The notes: generated by a model not told the origin, from the sequence alone. Shown: positions 33,856-47,135, counted from the stretch's first letter. The stretch is 64,000 nucleotides of DNA from Atherinomorus stipes (GCA_023101725.1 JALJCO010013447.1:1-64000), one strand, 5' to 3'. Numbers and translations: made by a program.

Positions 33856-33989
33856 GAAGTTCTCCTCTAAGCTGACTCTGCGACGACACCTGGGTGTACA
33901 CGGAGGAGAGAAACCCTTCACCTGTCCTCACTGTCCCTACAGCAGCAGACTGAAGGCATCTCTGCTGCAACACCTGAGGACTCACACAG
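33856..33989 (+). CDS. C2H2 zinc-finger gene, exon E (end of finger 4 and finger 5)
   Basis: Acceptor gacctctcctctgcag ends at 33855 and donor cacacag|gtaaat follows 33989. The exon is 134 bp, enters in phase 2 and leaves in phase 1. Joined to exon D it completes finger 4 (CSLCYRKFSSKLTLRRHLGVH). The linker GGEKPFT and finger 5 (CPHCPYSSRLKASLLQHLRTH) follow, ending in T-G split across the junction. Finger spacing is canonical (C-x2-C-x12-H-x3-H). The last 16 bases of the exon plus the donor are the seed of the array in the next intron. Confidence 0.88.
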
Positions 33990-36487
33990 GTAAATCACAC
34001 CTGAGGACTCACACAGGTAAAATCACACCTGAGGACTCACACAGGTCAATCACACCTGAGGACTCACACAGGTCAATCACACCTGAGGACTCACACAGGT
34101 CAATCACACCTGAGGACTCACACAGGTAAATTACACATGAGGACTCACACAGGTCAATCACACCTGAGGACTCACACAGGTAAATCACACCTGAGGACTC
34201 ACACAGGTCAATCACACCTGAGGACTCACACAGGTAAATCACACCTGAGGACTCACACAGGTCAATCACACCTGAGGACTCACACAGGTAAATCACACCT
34301 GAGGACTCACACAGGTAAATCACACCTGAGGACTCACACAGGTAAATCACACCTGAGGACTCACACAGGTAAATCACACCTGATGACTCACACAGGTAAA
34401 TCACACATGAGGACTCACACAGGTAAATCACACCTGAGGACTCACGCAGGTAAATCACACCTGATGACTCACACAGGTAAATCACACCTGATGACTCACA
34501 CAGGTAAATCACACCTGATGACTCACACAGGTAAATCACACCTGATGACTCACACAGGTAAATCACACATGAGGACTCACACAGGTCAAGTCAATCACAC
34601 CTGATGACTCACACAGGTAAATCACACATGAGGACTCACACAGGTAAATCACACCTGAGGACTCACACAGGTAAATCACACCTGATGACTCACACAGGTA
34701 AATCACACATGAGGACTCACACAGGTAAATCACACCTGATGACTCACACAGGTCAATCACACCTGAGGACTCACACAGGTAAATCACACCTGAGGACTCA
34801 CACAGGTAAATCACACATGAGGACTCACACAGGTCAAGTCAATCACACCTGATGACTCACACAGGTAAATCACACATGAGGACTCACACAGGTAAATCAC
34901 ACCTGAGGACTCACACAGGTAAATCACACATGAGGACTCACACAGGTAAATCACACCTGAGGACTCACACAGGTAAATCACACATGAGGACTCACACAGG
35001 TAAATCACACCTGATGACTCACACAGGTAAATCACACCTGATGACTCACACAGGTAAATCACACCTGATGACTCACACAGGTAAATCACACATGAGGACT
35101 CACACAGGTAAATCACACATGAGGACTCACACAGGTAAATCACACCTGATGACTCACACAGGTAAATCACACCTGAGGAATCACACAGGTCAATCACACC
35201 TGAGGACTCACACAGGTAAATCACACCTGATGACTCACACAGGTAAATCACACATGAGGACTCACACAGGTAAATCACACCTGATGACTCACACAGGTAA
35301 ATCACACCTGATGACTCACACAGGTAAATCACACCTGATGACTCACACAGGTCAATCACACCTGAGGACTCACACAGGTAAATCACACATGAGGACTCAC
35401 ACAGGTAAATCACTCCTGAGGACTCACACAGGTAAATCACACCTGAGGACTGACACAGGTAAGTCACACCTGAGGACTCACACAGGTAAATCACACCTGA
35501 GGACTCACACAGGTAAATCACACATGAGGACTCACACAGGTAAATCACACCTGAGGACTCACACAGGTAAATCACACCTGAGGACTCACACAGGTAAATC
35601 ACACCTGATGACTCACACAGGTCAATCACACCTGATGACTCACACAGGTAAATCACACATGAGGACTCACACAGGTCAATCACACCTGAGGAATCACACA
35701 GGTAAATCACACCTGATGACTCACACAGGTCAATCACACCTGATGACTCACACAGGTAAATCACACCTGAGGACTCACACAGGTAAATCACACCTGAGGA
35801 CTGACACAGGTAAGTCACACCTGAGGACTCACACAGGTCAATCACACCTGAGGACTCACACAGGTCAATCACACCTGAGGACTCACACAGGTAAATCACA
35901 CCTGAGGACTCACACAGGTAAATCACACCTGAGGACTCACACAGGTAAACCACACCTGAGGACTCACACAGGTAAATCACACCTGAGGACTCACACAGGT
36001 AAATCACACCTGAGGACTCACACGGGTAAACCACACCTGATGACTCACACAGGTAAATCACACCTGAGGACTCACACAGGTAAATCACACCTGAGGACTC
36101 ACACAGGTAAGTCACACCTGAGGACTCACACAGGTCAATCACACCTGAGGACTCACACAGGTAAATCACACCTGAGGACTCACACAGGTAAATCACACCT
36201 GAGGACTCACACAGGTCAATCACACCTGAGGACTCACACAGGTCAATCACACCTGAGGACTCACACAGGTAAATCACACCTGAGGACTGACACAGGTAAG
36301 TCACACCTGAGGACTCACACAGGTCAATCACACCTGAGGACTCACACAGGTCAATCACACCTGAGGACTCACACAGGTAAACCACACTTGAGGACTCACA
36401 CAGGTAAACCACACCTGAGGACTCACACAGGTCAATCACACCTGAGGACTCACACAGGTCAATCACACCTGATGACTCACACAGGAG
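33974..36487 (+). repeat. Intron E: 27-bp array made of the exon-end/splice-donor junction, about 92 copies
   Basis: The unit is CTGAGGACTCACACAG|GTAA plus ATCACAC: the final 16 bases of exon E followed by the first 11 bases of the intron. The first unit is the real junction itself. Each copy therefore carries a potential 5' splice site (CACAG|GTAAAT, or GTCAAT in about a third of units). The unit is 9 codons and reads LRTHTGKSH, so the HTG of the zinc-finger linker is repeated; minus-strand readings (VIYLCESSG) are shadows. Length changes at about 34018 (extra A), 34585 and 34835 (extra gtcaa) break the frame. An uninterrupted 548-codon frame runs from 34852 to 36498. The array stops about 75 bp before the next exon. 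Confidence 0.95.
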
Positions 36488-36564
36488 TCCTCATGTGACG
36501 CTGACGCAATTGTCCGTGAGTCTCTGCTCCAGGTGAGTGTTACTGACTGTGTGTGTGTGTCCAG

Positions 36565-36688
36565 GTGAGAAGCCGTACAAGTGTAACGAGTGTCCGTACG
36601 CGTCCATTGATCGCAGCTCTCTGCTGAGACACAGCAGGACTCACAGTCAGGAACGGCCATACAGCTGCCAACTGTGTAGCTACAGCAG
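36565..36688 (+). CDS. C2H2 zinc-finger gene, exon F (finger 6 and start of finger 7)
   Basis: Acceptor gtgtgtgtgtgtccag ends at 36564 and donor agcag|gtaaca follows 36688. The exon is 124 bp, phase 1 in and phase 2 out. Joined to exon E it gives HTGEKPYK, the classic inter-finger linker. Finger 6 is [21 protein letters not shown], then the linker SQERPYS and the first half of finger 7 (CQLCSYS). The clean linker across the splice is strong evidence that exons E and F are joined directly. Confidence 0.9.
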
Positions 36689-39600
36689 GTAACACACAGG
36701 TCACACACCTGCTACACATCCAACACACACCTGACACTCACCTGTCACACACCTGCTACACATCCGACACACACCTGACACTCACCTGTCACACACCTGT
36801 TACACATCCGACACACACCTGAAACACACCTGTCACACACCTGTTACACATCCGACACACACCTGACACACACCTGTCACACACCTTTTACACATCCGAC
36901 ACACACCTGACACTCACCTGTCACACACCTGTTACACACCTGTCACACACCTGCTACACATCCGACACACACCTGACACTCACCTGTCACACACCTGTTA
37001 CACATCCGACACACACCTGACACACACCTGTCACACACCTGTTACACATCCGACACACACCTGACACACACCTATCACACACCTGACACACACCTGTCAC
37101 ACACCTGACACTCACCTGTCACACACCTGCTACACATCCGACACACACCTGACACACACCTGTTACACATCCGACACACACCTGACACACACCTGACACA
37201 CACCTGTTACACATCCGACACACACCTGTCACACACCTGTCATACATCTGACACATACCTGACACACACCTGTCACACACCTGACACATACCTGTCACAT
37301 ACCTGACACTCACCTGTCACACACCTGACACATACCTGACACACACCTGTCACACACCTGTCACACACCTGACACACACCTGTCACACACCTGTCACACA
37401 CCTGACACACCTGACACATACCTGTCACACACCTGACACACATCTGTCACACACCTGTCACACACTTGACACACACCTGACACACACCTGACACACACCT
37501 GTCACACACCTGTCACACACCTGACACACATACCTGTCACACACCTGACACACACCTGACACACACCTGACACACACCTGTCACACACCTGTCACACACC
37601 TGTCACACATCTGTCACACACCTGACACGCACCTGACACACACCTGACACACACCTGACACACACCTGACACACACCTGTCACACACCTGTCACACATCT
37701 GTCACACACCTGACACACACCTGACACACACCTGTCACACACCTGTCACACACCTGACACACATCTGTCACACACTTGACACACACCTGACACACACCTG
37801 ACACACACCTGTCACACACCTGACACACATACCTGTCACACACCTGACACACACCTGACACACACCTGTCACACACCTGTCACACACCTGTCACACATCT
37901 GTCACACACCTGACACGCACCTGACACACACCTGACACACACCTGTCACACACCTATCACGCACCTGACACACACCTGTCACACACCTGTCACACACCTG
38001 ACACACACCTGTAACACACCTGACACACACCTATCACACACCTGTCACACACCTGTCACACACCTGTCACACACCTGACACACACCTGTCACACACCTGA
38101 CACACACCTGTCCCACACCTGACACACACCTGTAACACACCTGACACACACCTATCACACACCTGTCACACACCTGACACACACCTATCACACACCTGTC
38201 ACACATCTGACACATACCTGTCACACACCTGACACACACATGTCACACACCTGACACACACCTGTCACACACCTGACACACACCTGACACACACCTGTCA
38301 CACACCTGACACACACCTGACACACACCTGACACATACCTGTCACACACCTGACACACACCTGTCACACACCTGACACACACCTGACACACACCTGTCAC
38401 ACACCTGACACATACCTGACACACACCTGTCACACACCTGACACATACCTGTCACATACCTGACACACACCTGTCACACACCTGTCACACACCTGACACA
38501 CACCTGTCACACACCTGTCACACATCTGACACATACCTGTCACACATCTGACACACACCTGTCACACACCTGACACACACCTGACACACATCTGTCACAC
38601 ACCTGTCACACACCTGACACACCTGACACATACCTGTCACATACCTGACACACACCTGTCACACACCTGTCACACACCTGACACACACCTGTCACACACC
38701 TGTCACACATCTGACACATACCTGTCACACATCTGACACACACCTGTCACACACCTGACACACACCTGACACACATCTGTCACACACCTGACACACACCT
38801 GACACACATCTGTCACACACCTGTCACACACTTGACACACACCTGACACACACCTGACACACACCTGTCACACACCTGACACACATACCTGTCACACACC
38901 TGACACACACCTGACACACACCTGTCACACACCTGTCACACACCTGTCACACACCTGTCACACATCTGTCACGCACCTGACACGCACCTGACACACACCT
39001 GTCACACACCTGACACACACCTGTCACACACCTGACACACACCTGTCACACACCTGTCACACACCTGACACACACCTGTCACACACCTGACACACACCTG
39101 TCACACACCTGACACACACCTGACACACACCTGTCACGCACCTGACACGCACCTGTCACACACCTGACACACACCTGTCACACACCTGACACACACCTGA
39201 CACACATCTGTCACACACCTGACACACACCTGTCACACACCTGACACACACCTGACACACATCTGTCACACATCTGTCACACACCTGACACACACCTGTG
39301 CACACACCTGACACACACCTGTCACACACCTGTCACACACCTGACACACACCTGTCACACACCTATCACACACCTGACAAACACCTGTCACACACCTGAC
39401 ACACACCTGTCACACACCTGACACACACCTGTAACACACCTGACACACACCTATCACACACCTGTCACACACCTGTCACACACCTGTCACACACCTGACA
39501 CACACCTGTCACACACCTGACACACACCTGTCACACACCTGACACACACACCTGTAACACACCTGACACACACCTATCACACACTTGACACACACCTAAC

Positions 39601-42418
39601 ACACACCTGTCACACATCTGACACATACCTGTCACACACCTGACACATACCTGTCACACACCTGACACACACATGTCACACACCTGACACACACCTGTCA
39701 CACACCTGACACACACCTGACACACACCTGACACATACCTGTCACACACCTGACACACACCTGTCACACACCTGACACACACCTGTCACACACCTGACAC
39801 ACACCTGACACACACCTGTCACACACCTATCACACACCTGACACATACCTGTCACACACCTGACACACACCTGTCGCACACCTGTCACACACCTGTCGCA
39901 CACCTGACACACACCTGTCACACACCTGACACACACCTGTCACACACCTGACACACACCTGTCACACACCTGACACACACCTGTCACACACCTGTCACAC
40001 ACCTGACACACACCTGACACACACCTGTCACACACCTGACACACACCTGACACATACCTGTCACACACCTGACACACTTCGCACACCTGTCACACATCTG
40101 ACACACACCTGTCACACATCTGACACACACCTGTTGCACACCTGTCACACACCTGTCACACACCTGACACGCACCTGACACACACCTGACACACACCTGT
40201 CACGCACCTGACACACACCTGTCACACACCTGACACACACCTGTCACACACCTGACACGCACCTGTCACACACCTGACACGCACCTGTCACACACCTGAC
40301 ACACACCTGTCACACACCTGTCACACACCTGACACACACCTGACACACATCTGTCACACACCTGACACACACCTGTCACACACCTGTCACACACCTGACA
40401 CACACCTGTCACACACCTGTCACACATCTGACACACACCTGTGACACACCTGTCACACACCTGTCACACACCTGACACACACATGTCACACACCTGTCAC
40501 ACACCTGTCACACACCTGACACACACACCTGACACACATCTGTCACACACCTGCACACACACCTGACACACATCTGTCACACACCTGACACACACCTGTC
40601 ACACACCTGTCACACACCTGACACACATCTGTCACACATCTGTCACACACCTGACACACACCTGTGACACACCTGACACACACCTGTCACACACCTGTCA
40701 CACACCTGACACACACCTGTCACACACCTATCACACTCCTGACACACACCTGTCACACACCTGACACACACCTGTCACACACCTGACACACACCTGTAAC
40801 ACACCTGACACACACCTATCACACACCTGTCACACACCTGTCACACACCTGTCACACACCTGTGACACACCTGTGACACACCTGACACACACCTGTCACA
40901 CACCTATCACACACCTGACACACACCTGTCACACACCGGACACACACCTGTCACACACCTGTCACACACCTGACACACACCTGTAACACACCTGACACAC
41001 ACCTATCACACACCTGTCACACACCTGACACACACCTGTCACACATCTGACACATACCTGTCACACATCTGACACACACCTGTCACACACCTGTCACACA
41101 CCTGACACTCACCTGACACACACCTGTCACACATCTGTCACACACCTGACACTCACCTGACACACACCTGTCACACACCTGACACACACCTGTCACACAC
41201 CTGTCACACATCTGACACACACCTGACACACACCTGTCACACACCTGTTACACATCCGACACACACCTGACACACACCTGTCACACATCTGACACACACC
41301 TGACACTCACCTGACACACACCTGTCACACATCTGTCACACACCTGACACCCACCTGACACACACCTGTCACACACCTGACACACACCTGTCACACACCT
41401 GTCACACATCTGACACACACCTGACACACACCTGTCACACACCTGTTACACATCCGACACACAACTGACACACACCTGTCACACACCTGACACACACCTG
41501 TCACACACCTGTTACACATCCGACACACACCTGACACACACCTGTCACACATCTGACACACACCTGACACTCACCTGACACACACCTGACACACACCTGT
41601 CACACATCTGACACACAACTGTTACACATCAGACACACACCTGTCACACACCTGACACACACCTGTCACACACCTGACACACACCTGACACACACCTGTC
41701 ACACACCTGACACATACCTGTCACACACCTGACACACACCTGTCACACACCTGACACACACCTGTCGCACACCTGTCACACACCTGTCACACACCTGACA
41801 CACACCTGACACACACCTGTCACACATCTGACACACACCTGTCACACACCTGACACATACCTGTCACGCATCTGACACACACCTGTCACACACCTGACAC
41901 ATACCTGTCACGCATCTGACACACACCTGTCACACACCTGACACACACCTGTTACACATCCGACACACACCTGACACACACCTGACACACACCTGTCACA
42001 CATCTGACACACACCTGTCACACACCTGTCACACACCTGACACTCACCTGACACACACCTGTCACACATCTGTCACACACCTGACACTCACCTGACACAC
42101 ACCTGTCACACACCTGACACACACACCTGTCACACACCTGTCACACATCTGACACACACCTGACACACACCTGTCACACACCTGTTACACATCCGACACA
42201 CACCTGACACACACCTGTCACACATCTGACACACACCTGACACACACCTGTCACACATCTGACACACAACTGTTACACATCCGACACACACCTGTCACAC
42301 ATCTGACACACATCTGACACACACCTGTCTCACATGGAGGAAGGATGATGCTGCTGCTGAACAGCTGCTGATTGGCTGCTGGTTGCTATGGTAACATGAT
42401 GCTCCTGTATGTCTGCAG
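36689..42418 (+). repeat. Intron F: 11-bp CACACCTGTCA/CACACCTGACA array, 5.6 kb
   Basis: Almost the whole 5.73-kb intron (about 36700-42335) is a degenerate 11-bp repeat, acacctgtcac and acacctgacac. It has scattered variants (catctga, catccga, gcacctg) and a few copies with 1-2 bp indels. It holds several hundred CACCTG hexamers (CAGGTG on the other strand), the E-box type bound by Snail/ZEB/E-proteins. Minus-strand Cys/Val-rich frames of 60-70 codons are shadows. The last 80 bp (42336-42418) is unique and includes an X-box-like motif GTTGCTATGGTAAC (42382-42395) and the acceptor tgtatgtctgcag. Confidence 0.93.
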
Positions 42419-42572
42419 TATCCAGAAGAAAAGCCTGGACCTCCACGATCGCCGCCATCACACAGGGGAGGTGTTTCCATGCCAACAGTGCGAGTACTCG
42501 AGTCCAGACCGCCGGCTACTGTTGAAACACATCAGCAGACACCACGCCCCCCCTCACCAGGCCGGGCTCTGA
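42419..42572 (+). CDS. C2H2 zinc-finger gene, terminal coding exon G (end of finger 7, finger 8, stop)
   Basis: The acceptor ends at 42418; phase 2 completes a Ser codon and gives finger 7 CQLCSYSSIQKKSLDLHDRRH. The linker HTGEVFP and finger 8 (CQQCEYSSPDRRLLLKHISRH) follow, then HAPPHQAGL and TGA at 42570-42572. With exons A-F the protein has eight C2H2 fingers: three widely spaced N-terminal ones (1-3) and a C-terminal group of five (4-8). The layout suits a DNA-binding regulator acting in the nucleus. I cannot assign an orthologue from memory with confidence. Confidence 0.88.
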
Positions 42573-42629
42573 TTGGACGGCTGGTGATATCACAGTGATG
42601 GGGCAGGTGTAATGGACGCTCATTCATTG

Positions 42630-45600
42630 ACTCAGCCCCCAACGACTGCCCAGGTGCTGGACTGGGGCTCTGAACTCAGTCCGTCACCCCCATCGACTGC
42701 CCGGGTGCTGGACTGGGGCTCTGAACTCAGTCCCTCACCCCCAACGACTGCCCGGGTGCTGGACTGGGGCCCTGAACTCGGTCCCTCACCCCCAACGACT
42801 GCCCGGGTGCTGGACTGTGGCTCTGAACTCAGTCCCTCACCCCCAACGACTGCCCGGGTGCTGGACTGGGGCTCTGACTTAGATCCCTCACCCCCAACAA
42901 CTGCCCAGGTGCTGGACTGGGACTCTGAACTCAGTCCCTCACCCCCAACAACTGCCCAGGTGCTGGACTGGGGCTCTGACTTAGATCCCTCACCCCCAAC
43001 AACTGCCCAGGTGCTGGACTGGGACTCTGAACTCAGTCCCTCACCCCCAACGACTGCCCGGGTGCTGGACTGGGGCTCTGACTTAGATCCCTCACCCCCA
43101 ACAACTGCCCAGGTGCTGGACTGGGGTCCTGACTTAGATCCCTCACCCCCAACGACTGCCCGGGTGCTGGACTGGGGCTCTGAACTCAGATCCCTCACCC
43201 CCAACGACTGCCCGGGTGCTGGACTGGGGCTCTGAACTCAGTTCCTCACCCCCATCGACTGCCCGGGTGCTGGACTGGGGCTCTGAACTCAGATCGTTCA
43301 CCCCCAACGACTGCCCAGCTGCTGGACTGGGGCTCTGAACTCAGTCCCTCACCCCCATCGACTGCCCGGGTGCTGGACTGGGGCCCTGAACTCAGTCCCT
43401 CACCCCCATCGACTGCCCGGGTGCTGGACTGGGGCTCTGAACTCAGATCCCTCACCCCCAACGACTGCCCAGCTGCTGGACTGGGGCTCTGAACTCAGTC
43501 CCTCACCCCCAACGACTGCCCGGGTGCTGGACTGGGGCTCTGAACTCAGTCCCTCACCCCCATCGACTGCCCGGGTGCTGGACTGGGGCTCTGAACTCAG
43601 ATCCCTCACCCCCAACGACTGCCCAGCTGCTGGACTGGGGCTCTGAACTCAGTCCCTCACCCCCAACGACTGCCCGGGTGCTGAACTGGGGCCCTGACTT
43701 ATGTCCCTCACCCCCAACGACTGCCCAGGTGCTGGACTGGGGCTCTGAACTCAGTCCCTCACCCCCAACGACTGCCCGGGTGCTGGACTGGGGCTCTGAA
43801 CTCAGTCCCTCACCCCCAACGACTGCCCAGCTGCTGGACTGGGGTCCTGACTTAGGTCCCTCGTCCCCAACGACTGCCCGGGTGCTGGACTGGGGTCCTG
43901 ACTTAGGTCCCTCACCCCCATCGACTGCCCGGGTGCTGGACTGTGGTCCTGACTTAGATCGCTCACCCCCAACGACTGCCCAGGTGCTGGACTGGGGTCC
44001 TGACTTAGATCCCTCAGCCCCAACGACTGCCCGGGTGCTGGACTGGGGTCCTGACTTAGATCGCTCACCCCCAACGACTGCCCAGGTGCTGGACTGGGGT
44101 CCTGACTTAGATCCCTCACCCCCAACGATTGCCCAGGTGCTGGACTGGGGTCCTGACTTAGATCCCTCACCCCCAACGGCTGCCCGGGTGCTGGACTGGG
44201 GTCCTGACTTAGATCCCTCACCCCCAACGACTGCCCAGGTGCTGGACTGGGGCTCTGAACTCAGTCCCTCACCCCCAACGACTGCCTGGGTGCTGGACTG
44301 GGGCTCTGAACTCAGATCCTCACCCATAACGACTGCCCGGGTGCTGGACTGGGGCTCTGAACTCAGTCCCTCACCCCCAACGACTGCCCGGGTGCTGGAC
44401 TGGGGCTCTGAACTCAGATCCTCACCCCCAACGACTGCCCGGGTGCTGGACTGGGGCTCTGAACTTGGTCCCTCACCCCGAACGACTGCCCGGGTGCTGG
44501 ACTGGGGCTCTGAACTCAGATCCTCACCCCCAACGACTGCCCGGGTGCTGGACTGGGGCTCTGAACTCAGATCCTCACCCCCAACGACTGCCCGGGTGCT
44601 GGACTGGGGCTCTGAACTTGGTCCCTCACCCCCAACGACTGCCCGGGTGCTGGACTGGGGCCCTGAACTTGGTCCCTCACCCCGAACGACTGCCCGGGTG
44701 CTGGACTGGGGCTCTGAACTCAGTCCCTCACCCATAACGACTGCCCGGGTGCTGGACTGGGGCTCTGAACTCAGTCCCTCACCCCCAACGACTGCACGGG
44801 TGCTGGACTGGGGCTCTGAACTCAGTCCCTCACCCCCAACGACTGCCCGGGTGCTGGACTGGGGCTCTGAACTCAGTCCCTCACCCCCAACGACTGCCCA
44901 GCTGCTGGACTGGGGCTCTGAACTCAGTCCCTCACCCATAACGACTGCCCGGGTGCTGGACTGGGGCTCTGAACTCAGTCCCTCACCCCCAACGACTGCC
45001 CAGGTGCTGGACTGGGGCCCTGACTTAGATCCCTCACCCCCAACGACTGCCCGGGTGCTGGACTGGGGTCCTGACTCATGTCCCTCACTCCCAACGACTG
45101 CCCAGGTGCTGGACTGGGGTCCTGACTTAGATCCCTCACCCCCAACGACTGCCCAGGTGCTGGACTGGGGTCCTGACTTAGGTCCCTCACCCCCAACGAC
45201 TGCCCAGGTGCTGGACTGGGGTCCTGACTTAGATCCCTCACCCCCAACGACTGCCCGGGTGCTGGACTGGGGTCCTGACTTAGGTCCCTCACCCCCAACG
45301 ACTGCCCAGGTGCTGGACTGGGGTCCTGACTTAGGTCCCTCACCCCCAACGACTGCCCGGGTGCTGGACTGGGGCCCTGAACTCGATCCCTCACCCCCAA
45401 CGACTGCCCGGGTGCTGGACTGGGGCCCTGAACTTGGTCCCTCACCCCCAACGACTGCCAGGGTGCTGGACTGGGGCCCTGAACTTGGTCCCTCACCCCC
45501 AACGACTGCCCGGGTGCTGGACTGGGGCCCTGAACTTGGTCCCTCACCCCCAACGACTGCCCGGGTGCTGGACTGGGGCCCTGAACTTGGTCCCTCACCC

Positions 45601-45635
45601 CCAACGACTGCCCGGGTGCTGGACTGGGGCCCTGG
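42630..45635. repeat. 51-bp tandem array, about 59 copies, probably in the 3' UTR
   Basis: The unit is cccccaacgactgcccgggt plus gctggactggggctctgaac plus tcagtccctca (51 bp, 17 codons). Two main sub-types differ in the last third (gaactcagtccc versus gacttagatccc), with gaacttggtccc as a third near the end. Stop-free units give long frames on both strands (VLDWGSELSPSPPTTAR, SSTRAVVGGEGLSSEPQ); I regard them as spurious. The array lies between the zinc-finger stop codon and the next AATAAA, with none seen in between. Confidence 0.93.
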
Positions 45636-45639
45636 AGCA

Positions 45640-45740
45640 GAGAACCAGTCCCAGAGAGAAGTGGATGACGCAGTTTCTGGTCCACCAGGAGTTGCCTGAT
45701 GTGATTGAACATCTGCAGCTGGATCTGGAAATGAGGGATG
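45640..45740 (+). other. Possible small exon downstream of the 51-bp array
   Basis: After the array there is a unique, coding-looking stretch reading EQRTSPREKWMTQFLVHQEL then PDVIEHLQLDLEMRD. A good donor (gggatg|gtgagt after 45740) follows, and a downstream acceptor cgtcctcag ends at 45833. Splicing the two would end the frame three codons later (D-A-L-stop). It could be an alternative last exon of the zinc-finger gene or a relic of another gene. No acceptor on its 5' side is convincing, and no family is recognised. Confidence 0.25.
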
Positions 45741-45886
45741 GTGAGTCTGAAACCAGGTCAGCTGAGTCAGTGACCTGGTTTTAAGCCGGACTCCAGTCCT
45801 GAGTTGACCTGAATGTTGATGGTTCGTCCTCAGCACTTTAGATCTGCTGCTGCTTAACTCTGTAACCTGTTTAGAGAAGTGCTGTA

Positions 45887-45892
45887 AATAAA
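45887..45892 (+). terminator. Polyadenylation signal AATAAA
   Basis: AATAAA in the context ctgtaaataaaattttgttt, followed within 30 bp by a T-rich stretch. It is the first AATAAA I see after the zinc-finger stop at 42572. It may end that transcript, giving a 3' UTR of about 3.3 kb that would include the 51-bp array. Confidence 0.45.
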
Positions 45893-45899
45893 ATTTTGT

Positions 45900-47020
45900 T
45901 TCATCAAACCTTTCTTTGTACAGGTAGTCCCATGAAGACACGACATCTCAGGTGGAAGTGAGACCTGTGTTGGACATCATTTAGTTCCACGTTTATGTCC
46001 ATGCAGAATATAAAACATGAAGTTCACTCACAGGATAAAAGCAAACTGGATGGGACCGGTTTTTGTGCCGTCCTCCAGACCAGCGGTTCTCCACCTTTTT
46101 CATGATGGGTCCAGGTTCCAGTCCAAACTGGCCCAGGTTCCAGTCCAAACTGGTCCAGGTTCCGGTCCAAACTGGTCCAGGTTCATCTTTAACTCTGTAT
46201 CAGTGTAATGATCATTTCTGGTTTATTTCTTTAATAACTAAAGCAAATCCAGCTGCTTTAACAGACTGAACCTGTAAAATGTGGCTGATAAACATGAATA
46301 AGATCATATAAAATATATTCTGAGATGGTCACAAACACATTTATATCACACGTATAATTCATGGAATAAAATCAGACTCCTACAAGAACAAATCAGAATT
46401 AGGCTATAAACACAAAATCTACAACATTTTACTACAAAAAGAGGAACAACAGAAAAAACTGATGGAAACTGATTTAAAAAGAGATAAAATGCTGCAGTAA
46501 TAGATCACATTGGAAATAAAAAGGCTCAGTTTAAATAATCTGTAAAAACCTGGATTTTATTTGATCAGACAGGAAATTAAAGCACAAAATTTCATTCAAC
46601 AATTTATTTATTTAAACTTTTCTTAGAATTTTTTAAAGAACTTCCAAACATGACAGACATTTTCTGCATCAACAGCTGATTTTCTCTCTTTTTTATTAAA
46701 AATTCTTTCTTTCCAACGAGTGTTAGATGTTTGTTTCTACATGAAGCTGCAGATGCTTCAGGGCTTCCGCTAGCATTAGCATTAATGTTAGCATTAACGT
46801 TAGCGTTAGCATTAGCTGGTCTCCATCCATCTTCCAGCTCTGCTTTGTTATCTCCACTCTCTAATCCGTATTTAATAAACTGGAGTGGATTTTTGCCTCT
46901 TTAGGGTTTGGGACCATTTTTATCTTCATTATTTAGTTTTAATTCTTCTTTACAACGTTAGCTACAGGCTAGCGGCTAGCTGAGTGTCTTCTTCTGCTTG
47001 TTTGTTGAACTCTGACAGAT
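45900..47020. other. Intergenic DNA with MITE-like and simple repeats
   Basis: No gene is seen. At 46080-46099 is CAGCGGTTCTCCACCTTTTT, very like terminal inverted repeats of hAT-type MITEs; no matching right end was found. At 46110-46180 a 22-bp unit (gtccaggttccagtccaaact) repeats about 3.5 times. The rest is AT-rich. Around 46765-46815 lies a GCTAGCATTAGC-type simple repeat (ttagcattaatgttagcatt), common in fish intergenic DNA. Confidence 0.5.
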
Positions 47021-47025
47021 TAGCG

Positions 47026-47039
47026 CCACCAGGTGGCGG
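47026..47039 (+). promoter_or_regulatory. CTCF-like site 1
   Basis: CCACCAGGTGGCGG fits the core of the vertebrate CTCF motif (CCASYAGRKGGC). It is followed by a G-run of about a dozen bases. It is a short motif match, so occupancy is unproven. Confidence 0.4.
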
Positions 47040-47135
47040 GGGGGGGGGCTGCATTTTAACTCATCCAGTCATAAATAACAGAGTAAATATACGGTCCTCG
47101 CGGCCTACATGTGGAAAAGGGATGTTTTTTGGCGG

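Noticed and set aside
34137..36498. Repeated RTHTGKSH frame as a poly-zinc-finger gene
   Set aside because: The repeat contains only the H-TG linker part; no Cys pairs occur, so no finger could form. It is the amplified exon-end/donor junction.
42612..45941. Long frames on both strands through the 51-bp array (up to 795 codons)
   Set aside because: 51 is a multiple of three and the unit lacks stops on both strands, so long frames are automatic. No flanking domain is joined to them.
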